The notes beneath the pieces were generated by a model. It ran no database searches and was not told the origin of the DNA. It saw only the letters and a program-made list of their open reading frames with translations. From assembly GCA_047967505.1 (NCBI GenBank), contig CM106540.1: a stretch of DNA of 64,000 nucleotides; one strand, given 5' to 3'. The translations under genes were made by a program, and so were the position numbers. Source of the DNA: Dipteris shenzhenensis. Its lineage: Eukaryota > Polypodiophyta > Polypodiopsida > Gleicheniales. Below, piece after piece: positions 1-11,850 of this stretch (position 1 is the first letter of the stretch; every line of letters starts with the position of its first letter).

Positions 1-189
1 ATAACCTACCCTCCATTTGGGTAGGAAAACAAACCATTGCACTTCTCTTTACTTACTATATTCTAGTTTTTGTAGGGAAAGAGCCTAGTAAACAACTTGA
101 GTATTGCAATCAACACTTATCCATCTGTAGGATGTGGAAGTAACACATTGTCAATACTCCAAAAAAGCCTACAGAGAACTTTTACATCA

Positions 190-1480
190 TACATTCTAAA
201 ATGACACTCAAAATATTTACTATTTGAATGGTTTGGAAAGCTTGTCTTGATATTTTGAGTTTGAGACTTTCAAATGTCTCAAAATTCATAACATTTACCC
301 GGGAATCGGCATTGACCACATCATCAACAATGGTTTTCCCCCCAATCTTAATATAGATCTAAGGACAATTTTGTTATGTTGCATCATAGCAATCATAGTG
401 GCCTTTGATGATAAGGACTTGATATTATGCTTCTTGCCTCAAAACAATGTCTGAATTGTATCAAATTTCTTGAAGCATGGTCATCAATATAGGTAACCTA
501 GGCATGCCTTGTGCGACATCGTATGGATTGAAGTTTGGTAGAGGCTTTTTGACATACCTAAAATGACTCGACTTTTTCCTCCCTGTGGCTCTATGGGTGA
601 CCTTCTAGACCTCTCAATCTTTATACTGAGCCCAACATCTTTCCATTATTCAGAGATTATTCAAAGGGGGTTCTCATTTGATTGTCCATGACCCTACCTT
701 TTTTTAGAGAGCTCCTCAATCACTACCAATGGCCTATTCATGGTTTCTAATAGTACTTCATTAAATGAAACCTCTTTATCATTTAATTTCTTGTTTTTTG
801 ATTCGGTCATAATGTTACCTGCTTGTTGTAGGTGGGTACAATTGGCTCGCAACCCACAAAGTTGGTAGAAATCAAATTTAGAGTTAAGCTCTATTAATTG
901 CCTTACCTTCTAATGTGGTGTTTACATTCAATCATGTCTTAGGGGTTTTGACTGGTAATTGTAGTCTAGGTTTACTCTTTGTGGCATTATATAACTTCTT
1001 CTTCCAAGTCTCTTCTTTGTAACCTGGTCTACAATAGTACCCACACCTTATACTCGGGAATTTGTATGAATGATGCCCTAGCATATAAAAACCACATTCG
1101 AAGCATCAAGTATTATGTGTTCATGTGTGTTATGTTCTTATTAAGACATTAACATTAGCAACCATAGCTTTAAACTCCTCATCGACTCATATCCTCCACC
1201 GTATTCATGGTATTATCATTGGGAGGGATCAAATATTCATCATGGAGGTGCTAAATTGAAGGATTTACAATTGTTATGGGTGTTAATGTAAGACCTGGTA
1301 TAGGAGCACCCACTTGAATGGGTTGCTCTCCTAGTCCCATTGCTAGATTGTAGTGCCTTTGCTCATCCCCACTGTGCAGACAATCGAATCTGTCAATGTC
1401 TATGGATTTTCTCTTCATACAAACATCTAAATTTTCCTCTTCAATCCTTGAATGAAGGGCTCAGTAATTGTGGTTGGTTT
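190..1480 (-). pseudogene. Ty3/gypsy-like gag-protease remnant
   Basis: Read on the minus strand, three blocks lie in the order expected of a plant Ty3/gypsy gag-PR. Around 1450-1360 there is a gag-like stretch (FIQGLKRKI). Around 1105-1010 there are two damaged zinc knuckles (CFECG, then CGYYC). Around 365-230 there is a retropepsin-like block (IKIGGKTIVDDVV followed by NADSRVNVM). Family proteins usually carry DGGSGVN at that last position, so the catalytic aspartate looks replaced by Asn. Stops and frame changes occur throughout, so nothing here can be translated as one protein. No LTR was found on either side. The assignment rests on motif order rather than on any long alignment and could be wrong in detail. 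Confidence 0.45.
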
Positions 1481-2512
1481 GAGTGTCAATCAATTGTCAC
1501 TTTGGCAAACTAATTCTTGAACCTTTTTTCTTCAATTTGATGTTTAAAATTGTGCTTGTCAGGTATTGACCTAAGCTACAATCAAACATACCAAGTACAA
1601 GCCAGGTCTTTGCCTAGGGAACTCACTCATAAACATGTAACATAGCACATTACTACATAGAGGGGTATTTTATCAATAGGGGGGACCTATATTATTTTAC
1701 ATGCATGAACAAATTTATTAAATAGCAACTTACTATAATTTATATATGTAGGGGTGTCTAAAATTTGAGTTCAAAAATTTGTAAACATGCAAGAGGGCTT
1801 TAATCAATTACATGAGAAAATGTAAAAAATGAAATAATAAGGTTATTTCCAATTCATATTTTCTAGCTCATACTTAATGGGGATTTGTGAATAGTGACCC
1901 CTTGGGTTCTTTAAAACTTTGAATGAGCTATAGCATCTTCAAATTCTTTTAAGTGTAGATATGGATCTTTTCTTGTGACCCCATGAAAATCAAGAAATGG
2001 GAATATCACTCTTGGGCAATGCAAGCATCATAGGGGGAAAGACTGGACTGAAGGCACAGCCATAATTGAAGGATTTGTAGGTGGATTTAGATTTTGAGGA
2101 GGAATTTGCATTTCAGTCAATAAAGATGCTAGACATGAACATGCTACAAGGAACACTAGAGGAATGACAAGAGGGGGAGGTTGATGTGATAAGCTTCAAA
2201 TAAGTGATGTACTGATGTTCTATTAAAATTGCTGCCTTCCAAGACTTTTGAGAAGAATGAATCCATTAACGGCAACTTTAGTTTTTAATTATTAGATCAT
2301 TTGAAATCATCCCAATATATAAATAGAGTGAAATAGATATGAAACTATGTAACACATAGATTCATTCATGAATTAACATTAACATCAACTTGATAGATGT
2401 TAAAAGAAAGAAAAGCATTGAAGATTAAACAATCTGACTAAGGAAATTCATTCTTCAATCCAAGCAGATACTATTGCTAGAGATAGGTTATCATTGAGGG
2501 ACGAGAACACCC

Positions 2513-2515
<3 letters not shown>
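1481..2515. other. No gene recognised (AT-rich)
   Basis: AT-rich sequence without long open frames, splice-flanked exons or repeats that I can recognise. It may be upstream sequence of the decayed gypsy element to its left. Confidence 0.4.

Positions 2516-2553
<38 letters not shown>
2516..2553. repeat. (CT)n microsatellite
   Basis: An uninterrupted CT dinucleotide run of about 38 bp. Confidence 0.97.
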
Positions 2554-2556
<3 letters not shown>

Positions 2557-2714
2557 CCAGTGCTTAGCCATGAACTCCTACCTTGAATTCAATGAAAAAG
2601 TATCACTCTGCTTATCCTTTTGTGAATGTTGGAAAAGTGAGCTAAACTCCAAGACACAAAAAGGTGCTTGGGGGAACCCAATCATGGCTGGATTTTATGT
2701 AGTCAAGAGCTATC

Positions 2715-2955
2715 TGTAAGAAAACAATACAACGTCTGTGCTCAACAGATGACAGGATCTCGTATGCAAGAGAGAAAAGTAGATAGTATGGAGAATCAAA
2801 AATTTGATTACTATAAAACTGATACAATAGATGGCGCTACCTCCCAGCCGTGCGCTCCTATGTGAGAAGCTTCGATGGCATGCTAGAAATAGTAGAGGAC
2901 AGAGGCTGGATGCTAAGGAATCAGGGTTGCTATAGCCAGTGATAAATATGGGCTC
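2715..2955 (-). repeat. Orphan LTR fragment of the Copia-A family
   Basis: Starting at TGTAAGAAAA, about 240 bp match the terminal part of the Copia-A LTRs at 16266 and 21002, including the shared stretch around GTTGCTATAGCCAGTGAT. Similarity stops near 2955 and the following sequence does not resemble the rest of that LTR. There is no matching second LTR or internal region nearby and no convincing target-site duplication. It is therefore a truncated LTR or a decayed solo LTR. Confidence 0.8.
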
Positions 2956-4728
2956 TCGACTTTCCTATCTCGCAGCCTCTGTCAGCTTCTCTTGCAAGCC
3001 ATGGCAAGCTGCATGTTGCCATTGATGCCATGGCCACGATCAGTCCAGAATACACCAAGAGAAGCTAGCTAGTGAGGCAAGTAAAGAATAGAAGACAACT
3101 TACCCAAAAGAAGACAATGGTAAACCAAAGTCTGCGTACGGTCACGTCGAGGTGCGTGCAAGTTGCAGGGCATCTACAGGGCAGGGGCACATTGCATGTA
3201 CTTAAATCTTCCAAGATTTGATGGGCAAGAGGTGTGAAAATTCAAAATTCACGAGAGTAGTAAAATTTCAACCACCATCGGTTTTTCCCCCTCCGATGAT
3301 ACACGTCAATAGAATTGGATATCCCAAACAAGTGCAATGTGCCTAAAATGTTTCAAAACACAAATAGGCCAAAGGCACATTATCGGGTTTGATGCTATGT
3401 ATTATTAAATGTAATGACCTTTGGCATGCTTATGAACAATATAGTAAGCAAGTGCATGGAAAAAGAAATAATTCAAAATTATAAATAGTGTTAGATTTAT
3501 TAAAATATCTTTGCACATGCACAAATTGCACTTTTCCAACTTCTTCCATTTTAGGATGAATCTAGATACCAGTAGCAACAACTATCAATGTTTTAAGACC
3601 ACCATGCAATAGTTTAATCGTTTGGATTCCAAATTTTCAATTCATTTTGGTTTTCAGCAAATCAAAAGAAAGTTATAGAGCATGCCCTCAAATGGGTATG
3701 CATCACTTTAGCACAACATTGGAGGCCCATTAACCCATGCATAATGATCTCATTTAGGTGTGTCCTTGGGTTAAGGAGAAGCTCACATAGTGTACTTTAG
3801 AATGATTACTTCGTTGCATGTATGTACAGAACAAAATTTTAATTTCTTTGAATAAATTGCTATATCCTATGGTCTTCAGGATGCATGCTTCACATGTAAC
3901 ATAGCACTTATAATGCTTTAATGGTCTTGTTCCAAATCCTTATTCCATAATTTTTTGCTCTCCTGTTCAATTTGGAATGTGTACTATAACTTGAAGACAA
4001 AGTTTGTCGAATTCCGTGAAAGCAATGCATAAGTTATGGGTCATGCAAGATACCCATATACAGAAAAGTCCTTGAACCTCACCAAAAATGGCTACACCCA
4101 AGCAAACAATGATCCCCGAGACAATATTGTGATAACACTACAAATTACATAATACATTACATTGAAACATAATCTAGAAGCTTGTAAAATATTTGAATTG
4201 TAGAGAACAGAATAGTGAACACGAGATCAAAGGTAATAGACATGTTTATCATTCCCTCGGGGTGGTTACTCATCATATGTAACCCTATCACATGAGTGCA
4301 ACGAAAGGTTATTTTAAATTCCTAAATTTAAAAAAAAATAATTTACATAAGGGAATATTTAAAGTAAATTGGGAAAAAATTACAAATTTGTATAGAAAAG
4401 GGTAGATTTTATTAAGAATAAATTTATAGATAAGGGATTTAAAAAATAGGCCTTGAACACACGTGATATGGAGGGTTTATACATTGTGAATCCCCACCCC
4501 TGCGATCATTCCACAGAATATACTTGCTGATTATAGTATCAAAATCTACCATTGCAATAACATACACACACATCCTCATTCCAGTTCTAATAATATAATA
4601 AAATACTTATACAGATATATAACTATAATATATTACTTATAATAAATAGCAATAACTATACGAAAATATAATAAAATACTTATCCAGATATTATCCACAT
4701 ACCAATAGTTTCACTCTCCACCCCAATA
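2956..4728. other. No gene recognised
   Basis: AT-rich, with several A- or T-runs and no supported coding region. The first 200 bp (2956-3200) are more GC-rich and could belong to the same mobile element as the LTR fragment to the left, but I found no motif to prove it. Confidence 0.4.
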
Positions 4729-4970
4729 GAAGCTTGACTACTCGCTTTATTTTTTCACTATCATGTGCATATATTGATTGACCCTTCTTTCCATCACATG
4801 CCTCATGATCCCTAGGGGTTGACTTGCCATAAGTTTGCATGACAACATGCAACATTGGCCACAAAAGTGCATGGCTATAGTTATAACATTCTAGCATGGT
4901 GTGAATACGAGGACATGCAAAACTATCTACTAGTCAATCAATTTTTCTAAAATTTCAAAGAAAAGTGGAT
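4729..4970. repeat. Diverged direct repeat, copy 1
   Basis: About 240 bp that recur in the same orientation at 5634-5875. Shared landmarks include TCATGTGCATATATT, CAACATTGG and TAGTTATAACATT. The copies differ at many positions. Nothing in them reads as a protein. Confidence 0.8.
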
Positions 4971-5633
4971 CTCCAATGGTACTATGTAGTTGGGACACAA
5001 TTCAATATTGTTATATAAAGTGGCAAGATCACATACCTTAAAAGAGATGGCATATCTATAAATGGAATACATATCCTTGATATATTAGTCAAGAGCTTCC
5101 TATTGATTGCATTTCCCAACAAGAAGAAGTGGATGTGCTTCAATATCACTCTAACATGCACTAGCGTCACATTGATATTTGAAGGCACCCATTTTGGTTG
5201 TTTGACATGTAATACAGATATCATTAGAAATTTCTTGATGAGTAGATTGAGGACATGTACTCCATTTATATCTTGTGTAACTCTTTTGAGGGATGTGGCC
5301 TCTCCATGTTACATGGTGGATATTGCCATATCTCTCGATCAAGGCATGATATCAACAAATGGGTTGCATATTTGTGATCAAATCATCAAGTGCCTTAGAT
5401 GATAATTGCATCGATCATAGAATATTGGAATTTTAGTATGCCAACATACTCGGGTGTATGGCATACTAAACTTTATGCCGAGTTGTGGATGTGGATACCA
5501 TTAATAATCCCTTGATGTTGTGATCACAGAGATAAAATCCATTTAGTCATATCATGCATTTATAAAGACATATGGTTATTATAGTACGAAAAGAGGCGAG
5601 GCCATTGACATTATAGTTTGACTGACACCAACC

Positions 5634-5875
5634 AAAGCTTGACCATTGACCTCATTTTTTCACTATTATGTGCATATATTGGTTGACTACTCCTTTCCCT
5701 CATGTGCCTCATGAAGCCCCACTCACCCATGGGTTTGCATGTGAGCATGCAACATTGGTCACAATAGTGCATGGCTCTAGTTATAACATTTCAACATGGA
5801 GTGAATACAAGGACATGTAAAAACGTGTAGTAGTCAACTTATTTTTCTCAATTTTCAAATAAACATGAATAGGAC
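5634..5875. repeat. Diverged direct repeat, copy 2
   Basis: Partner of 4729-4970, offset by about 905 bp. The segment between the copies (4971-5633) has no recognisable gene. Confidence 0.8.
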
Positions 5876-6303
5876 ATCCTAGAGGGTTGAATCATGGATA
5901 TCTTAGGAGATAAAGGGTAAATAGGAAATGATAGATATTAAATAAACATACATTCATATCCAAAAATAATACAAGAAATTTAAGATGCCATGTCATGTTG
6001 AGGGCACACTGTTTATCAAGACTTGCACTACATGAAAAGCAAAGTACAAGAAGTGATTGCCATGGCTATGATTAGCATTGATTTGGGTGCAATGGCCACT
6101 CCAGCAAAGTTTTTTGTCACGTGGGTTGTCGAATTAAAGAGGATAGAGACAGCACTGGTGTTGACTGTTTCATGAGAAAAAGCATTGTTAGATTGACTTG
6201 ACGCTGAAACAAGCAACAATGAACTAAGACATGTTGAGTGATAGTCATATCGAGGATGGTACGTGATAGCTCTACAAAATTCAGATCTAAAGTAAGCTGA
6301 AAA
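5876..6303. other. No gene recognised
   Basis: Sequence between the direct repeat and the 3' end of the candidate secreted-protein gene. On the minus strand it would contain that gene's 3' UTR, but I saw no clear polyadenylation signal. Confidence 0.35.
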
Positions 6304-7159
6304 TCAAAGCCAACCCAACCTCAATCTATCATAGCCTATAGGACCAATCGCCCACCCAAAATCTACCAAGCTCAAGCGCGTAAGCGTTCGCTCACCTTTT
6401 GCTTCTTCACAGCCGTCCAGCAACGTCCGCCGGACATCCTCGAGGGTTGAATCATCCTCAAACCGGAAGTCTTTATACACGGCGGTCATGCAGTTCAGCT
6501 GAACATTAATTTGGGTCACAGGGCTAGGGACGGAAGTCTTGCAGTAGGAAGTAATCACATCTTTGGTCGCGTTGAACAAGAGACCGTGGGCTGATAGTGT
6601 GCCGTTGGTTGGGAAGCTTACGTCCGACTTCGCAACGGATTGGACAAAGACGTCGTTCAGAATTTCATAATAAACTCTCCTTGAAATCGATTAATCATCG
6701 AAACCACAGGAAGCGCTAGTTTGTACTTACCGTATTTCGTAAACAAAGAAGAGCGTTGTGGAGAGCTTGATTTTTCTGCAGATTGACCATCCCAGTTGGA
6801 TCCAAGACTCTTGCAGCCTCTGTAAAATCGCTTCTATTGAGAAAATGCACTCTTCCCTCTCTCCCTCTCTTCCTCTCTCCCTCTTCTCCCCCCCAAAAAG
6901 AAAACTGCTACAAAGAAACAACCGAGGCACCGAATAATGCAAGAAGGTACGCAGAAAGGCCTGCATGTAAATGGTTTTAACTCGTTCGCTACGCCTGTTC
7001 CAAGAAGACATACAGCCAAATTACCCAGGACCCTGATCAAACTATCCAGCAAGATTACCACACTAGGTAGTCAGAGTTGAAAGAGAACCGACCGGCGTAA
7101 TGCAGGGAGCTATAGCAGGAAAGGAGAACGACGAAGCTGGCAAGCAGCAAGCGAGACAT
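6304..7159 (-). CDS. Candidate spliced gene: small secreted Cys-containing protein
   Basis: I infer three exons: 7159-7093, 6819-6731 and 6627-6304. Exon 1 opens with ATG and encodes a typical signal peptide (MSRLLLASFVVLLS...). The first junction joins G to AG and keeps the frame, and exon 2 then reads EAARVLDPTGMVNLQKNQAL, ending at a strong donor (GTAAGT at 6730). The acceptor at 6628 keeps the frame into SDVSFPTNGT and on to a stop at 6304, giving about 159 residues. Four cysteines follow the signal peptide (in LLCLR, SYCKT, LNCMT and DGCEE), and there are possible N-glycosylation sites. Introns would be about 273 and 103 nt. The first donor (GTCGGT) is weak and the second acceptor has a poor pyrimidine tract. 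Local GC is higher than in the flanks. I do not recognise the family. It could also be a decayed gene. Confidence 0.45.
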
Positions 7160-7387
7160 GGTGTGGAGCTCAAGCTGCTGCTGAAGCAGGAAATGGCATA
7201 AGTGCGATATGGCGAAGAGAAGATAAGACTAATGAAGGTTTTTGGAAGGAGCTTAGTCCTTCACGCCCTTCCATCAAACCCAATACACGTCGTTTGTCTC
7301 CTTCGTAGTCCTCTTCGCACAAATGGCGCACCAAAGAATATTCCTTGCATCTTTTATGGCCACCATTGAAGCTATTCTTTTTTTTCC
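7160..7387. other. Upstream region of the candidate secreted-protein gene
   Basis: This holds the 5' UTR and proximal promoter if the gene at 6304-7159 is real. I see no clear TATA box. An ACGTGT element occurs around 7287 on the minus strand. Confidence 0.3.
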
Positions 7388-7480
7388 CCCTCCTAGGTCT
7401 TAGCGAAGATGATTTCAAGAAGTCATTTCTTTTTCTTTCCCTCCTAGGTCTTAGTGAAGATGATTCTCAAGAAGTCATTT
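7388..7480. repeat. 51-bp tandem repeat, two copies
   Basis: The segment beginning CCCTCCTAGGTCTTAG and ending in AAGAAGTCATTT occurs twice with a 51-bp period and small differences. Confidence 0.9.
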
Positions 7481-7841
7481 TTGGCCTCCCCGGGAGGAAA
7501 GGCTCTAGTGACGAGTCTCTTTTGTTTTCAGAAAGATGATAAAATTTCTATTTTTGCCTTATTTGCGTGTCAATATGGCGTTTGATTGTTTCTCCCCCTT
7601 TCTCTCTCTGTCTCTCTTCTTCTTCTTCTTGCTTGCTATTTTTGTCCCCATTTTTGGCCTGCCTTGGGGGTAGGCTATAGTGACGATGGTTTGTTTAGAA
7701 GAGAAAAATACCTTTTTTAATTTAAAAAAATCAAATTTTGTGATTGGTTGATCTCCACCATTTTCTCCCTTCTTCCTATTGGGGGCATGTGATCTCCTCC
7801 CTGGTTTTCTCTTCTTTCCATGTTGGACCTGGGCAGGCCTC

Positions 7842-8266
7842 ATGAATGATTTTGATCATTCACCTTGTTTTCTCCCCCTTTCTTTCTCTCTCTCTTCTTC
7901 TTCTTCTTGCTTACTATTTTTGTCCCCATTTTTGGCCTACCATGGGAGGTAGACTTATGTAAAGTGTCACCCTCCTACAGAAACTAAAAACATGTGGTTT
8001 TGATTGGTTATTTTTGTTGTATCCTCATTGGTGCCTTCGATTTTCTATTTTTGTTCATCCCCCTTTCTCTCTTGTTGCTATTTTGGTCCCATCCTTAGCT
8101 TGAATCCTCTCTCTCTCTCTCTCTTAGCTTGAATCCTCTCTCTCTCTCTCTCCCCTTTTGCTGCTTCTTATTCTCTCTCTTCTTCTTCTTCTTCTTCTTC
8201 TTCTTCTTCTTCTCTCTCTCAGCTTTTAGGGCAGGCCTTTTGAATGTATTCAACTTGTTTTCTCCA

Positions 8267-8318
<52 letters not shown>

Positions 8319-8416
8319 TCTTTTGCTGCTTCTTATTCTCTCTTTTCTTCTTCTTCTTCTTCTTCTCTCTCTTAGCTTCCAGGGCAGGCCTTTTGAATGT
8401 ATTCAACTTGTTTTCT

Positions 8417-8470
<54 letters not shown>

Positions 8471-8473
8471 CCT

Positions 8474-8523
<50 letters not shown>

Positions 8524-9240
8524 TCTTCTTCTTCTTCTCTCTCTCAGCTTCCAGGGCAGGCCCTTTTAAATGTATTCAACTTGTTTTATTTTCAGAAAAT
8601 GATGAGTTATTTTATGATCCACTTACTATTTTCTTTTCTACAAATCCTCCATATTTTTAGCTCTCTCCCTCCCTCCCTTCCCCCCCCCGTCCCTCTCTCT
8701 CTCTCTCTCTCTCCATATCATCTCTCCACCCTCTTTTCCAAGCTGCAAATCCAATTCATCTTCTTTTTTGGTATTTTAGATTTTGGGCAGGCCTTATGAA
8801 TGATTTATTATCATTCACCTTGTTTACACATTGGGACTTACCATTACAAGCCATGCTAACTTTATTAAGAAAATTCATGTCTAAATAAGATGGTGAGAGA
8901 AGAAATAAAAGCGCCCAAGGAAGCGATTCTTAATCAAGGGAGGGTGTCGAGTAACATGAATAAAGGGGCCCAACGAAGCGAGTGAGAATCGAGAGGGGAG
9001 GTGAAAAAAGGGGAAAGGGTAGCAGGAGTCATAAACGTTCCACTAACTCACAAAGGGTGAGCAAACAAGGAGTTTCACCAATGATCAAACATCCTTACGG
9101 ACAAAAATAAGAGACTCCACATTGTGGCCAAGGAAATAATATTCATGGAATATCCACATGATAACTTGAGAAAAGTGCTTCATAGCAGAGTCCCAAATTT
9201 TTACGTTATTCAAATCAGGGTGATGATTTCACTAAGTAGC
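7842..9240. repeat. 1.4-kb tandem duplication, copy 1
   Basis: The sequence from ATGAATGATTTTGATC to CACTAAGTAGC is repeated at 9389-10797 with near identity outside the microsatellites. The first half consists of CT/CTT tracts interleaved with a conserved spacer (GGGCAGGCCTTTTGAATG). The second half is complex sequence without a recognisable gene. The copies differ mainly in tract length, which points to replication slippage after duplication. Apparent long Ser/Leu or Arg/Glu frames here are just read-through of the CT tracts. Confidence 0.95.
8219..8620. repeat. Higher-order minisatellite with embedded CT and CTT tracts
   Basis: A unit made of AGGGCAGGCC plus TTTTGAATGTATTCAACTTG, a CT tract and a CTT tract recurs at about 8230, 8385 and 8550. 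Shorter relatives lie at about 7826 and 8790. The same organisation is duplicated at 9785-10170. Confidence 0.85.
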
Positions 9241-9388
9241 TGAATGAATTGCCAAGTTCCAATACTCTCATAAATTTATGGCATATTATATTTCATTGGC
9301 AGAAGCCTACAAAAGCAATGTGGCACAAGGAGGAGGACTTTCAAAAGAAAGAAAATGGTTCAATGAGTATGTATGGGGACTCAAACCG

Positions 9389-9680
9389 ATGAATGATTTT
9401 GATCATTCACCTTGTTTTCTCCCCCTTTCTTTCTCTCTCTCTTCTTCTTCTTCTTCTTGCTTACTATTTTTGTCCCCATTTTTGGCCTACCATGGGAGGT
9501 AGACTTATGTAAAGTGTCACCCTCCTAGAGAAACTAAAAACATGTGGTTTTGATTGGTTATTTTTGTTGTATCCTCATTGGTGCCTTCGATTTTCTATTT
9601 TTGTCATCCCCCTTTCTCTCTTGTTGCTATTTTGGTCCCATCCTTAGCTTGAATCCTCTCTCTCTCTCTCTCTTAGCTTG

Positions 9681-9725
<45 letters not shown>

Positions 9726-9831
9726 CTTTTGCTGCTTATTCTCTCTCTTCTTCTTCTTCTTCTTCTTCTTCTTCTTCTCTCTCTCAGCTTTTAGGGCAGG
9801 CCTTTTGAATGTATTCAACTTGTTTTCTCCA

Positions 9832-9863
<32 letters not shown>

Positions 9864-9960
9864 CTTCTTTTGCTGCTTCTTATTCTCTCTTTTCTTCTTC
9901 TTCTTCTTCTCTCTCTTAGCTTCCAGGGCAGGCCTTTTGAATGTATTCAACTTGTTTTCT

Positions 9961-10022
<62 letters not shown>

Positions 10023-10025
10023 CCT

Positions 10026-10075
<50 letters not shown>

Positions 10076-10797
10076 TCTTCTTCTTCTTCTCTCTCTCAGC
10101 TTCCAGGGCAGGCCGCTTTTAAATGTATTCAACTTGTTTTATTTTCAGAAAATGATGAGTTATTTTATGATCCACTTACTATTTTCTTTTCTACAAATCC
10201 TCCATATTTTTAGCTCTCTCCCTCCCTCCCTTCCCCCCCCCCCCCGTCCCTCTCTCTCTCTCTCTCTCTCCATATCATCTCTCCACCCTCTTTTCCAAGC
10301 TGCAAATTCAATTCATCTTCTTTTTTGGTATTTTAGATTTTGGGCAGGCCTTATGAATGATTTATTATCATTCACCTTGTTTACACATTGGGAGTTACCA
10401 TTACAAGCCATGCTAACTTTATTAAGAAAATTCATGTCTAAATAAGATGGTGAGAGAAGAAATAAAAGCGCCCACGGAAGCGATTCTTAATCAAGGGAGG
10501 GTGTCGAGTAACATGAATAAAGGGGCCCAACAAAGCGAGTGAGAATCGAGAGGGGAGGTGAAAAAAGGGGAAAGGGTAGCAGGAGTCATAAACGTTCCAC
10601 TAACTCACAAAGGGTGAGCAAACAAGGAGTTTCACCAATGATCAAACATCCTTACGGACAAAAATAAGAGACTCCACATTGTGGCCAAGGAAATAATATT
10701 CATGGAATATCCACATGATAACTTGAGAAAAGTGCTTCATAGCAGAGTCCCAAATTTTTACGTTATTCAAATCAGGGTGATGATTTCACTAAGTAGC
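9389..10797. repeat. 1.4-kb tandem duplication, copy 2
   Basis: Partner of 7842-9240, separated from it by a 148-bp unique spacer (9241-9388). Point differences are few (for example CCCAAGGAAG versus CCCACGGAAG), so the duplication is young relative to the rest of the window. Confidence 0.95.
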
Positions 10798-11191
10798 GAT
10801 AACACTCCAAAAAACATGCACCATGCTCAATGTACACACCGCGTGACACCCTCTTCCGCAATGCCTTCTTGAACACCGGGGATGCTCTGCAATGCTCCTC
10901 CCAAAACTGTTGTATGAAGGACCTAGTGGAATCATACAACAATCGATCATTGCGAGGTGCATGACCACTTGAAGCCCAAAGAGCATCAGTCTCACTATCC
11001 TCTAGACTCTGCCTCCTAATCATGCTTGCTCGCAATGTGCACGGTGCAATCTGAAGAAGACGTGAAGTGGTACGCACATGGCCTATCATATGAGGTCTAC
11101 TAATGGCAGCCACAATAGCACGACGTGCTGCCAAGGCATCACTAGAGTTCCTTTGATTGGTGTTGACTGGTGAGAAGGTGAATTTGCACAA
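10772..11191 (-). CDS. Hypothetical 139-residue ORF, unknown family
   Basis: An open frame of 139 codons on the minus strand whose last residues run into the end of the 1.4-kb duplication. Composition is protein-like rather than repeat-derived: it contains RNDRLLYDSTRSFIQQFW, then a Lys/Arg-rich block (FKKALRKRVSRG) and YIEHGACFLECYRYL. The FW-x-SP-basic-EH layout reminds me of anonymous transposon-associated proteins, but I cannot name a domain. There is no obvious start context or partner gene. The 3' end lies at the duplication breakpoint, so the frame may be truncated. It may be a fragment of a larger mobile-element ORF. Confidence 0.3.
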   Translation of the reverse strand: MCKFTFSPVNTNQRNSSDALAARRAIVAAISRPHMIGHVRTTSRLLQIAPCTLRASMIRRQSLEDSETDALWASSGHAPRNDRLLYDSTRSFIQQFWEEHCRASPVFKKALRKRVSRGVYIEHGACFLECYRYLVKSSP

Positions 11192-11376
11192 ATTCAGGAG
11201 GAATACATGAAACCAATAGTAGTAGCCAATGGTGGAACATGGTCCACCATCTTAGATAGGAATAAAATTAGAAGGTGGTGAGCTTACCTTTGATTGAGTT
11301 GGAGAAGCTCTTGTTTAGTGTGGTTGAGATTGAGATTAGGAAGAGACTTTTGGGAGGCTTCATTTGAGCTTCTACC

Positions 11377-11850
11377 AAGTCAAGGAGAGGGAGATGAGTC
11401 CAAGTCTGAGTAGAACTATCAAGAAATTATGCAGCTATGAGCTGTTGTAACAAAAAGATCTCTTTTATAATACAATCAGTGTTTGCTCCTTTGTGTTATC
11501 TTTATCTCTTCTACTCAAGTACTTTGTACCTATCTTCATACAATTTGCCTACACAATGTGTCGCCCTATTTATTTACATCGACATCTAATTCTAATTGTC
11601 CCTTTTCTCTTATGAGCACATTTGTATAGAGATTCTAGCCAAGTTGAGGAGGGGGAAGATGAGTTAAAGTACAAGTGGAAATGTTAAGGAATCATGTAGC
11701 GATGAGTTATTATAATAAAAAGACCTCTTCTATAGCACAATCTCGACGTCTAATTCTAATTATCCAAAGAATTTGAGTCAAAAACCCTGCACAACAACCC
11801 AAATTTCCAAGAGAGGGAATCTTCCATTATGAGCACATTTGCATCGAGGT
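11377..11850. repeat. Diverged tandem repeat, about 260-bp period
   Basis: Two degenerate units begin near 11377 and 11638. They share GAGCTGTTGTAACAAAAAGA versus GAGTTATTATAATAAAAAGA, TCTAATTCTAATT and ATGAGCACATTTG. The units are visibly diverged. Confidence 0.75.

Noticed and set aside
6680-6730. Alternative 51-nt intron in the secreted-protein candidate
   Set aside because: It joins only to a reading frame of exon 2 that loses the signal-peptide fusion and gives a less protein-like sequence. 51 nt is also short for a plant intron.
8095-8799. Long open frames of Ser/Leu or Arg/Glu-Lys repeats on both strands (again at 9627-10445)
   Set aside because: They are translations of CT and CTT microsatellites, with no complex sequence, and both strands are open at the same place.
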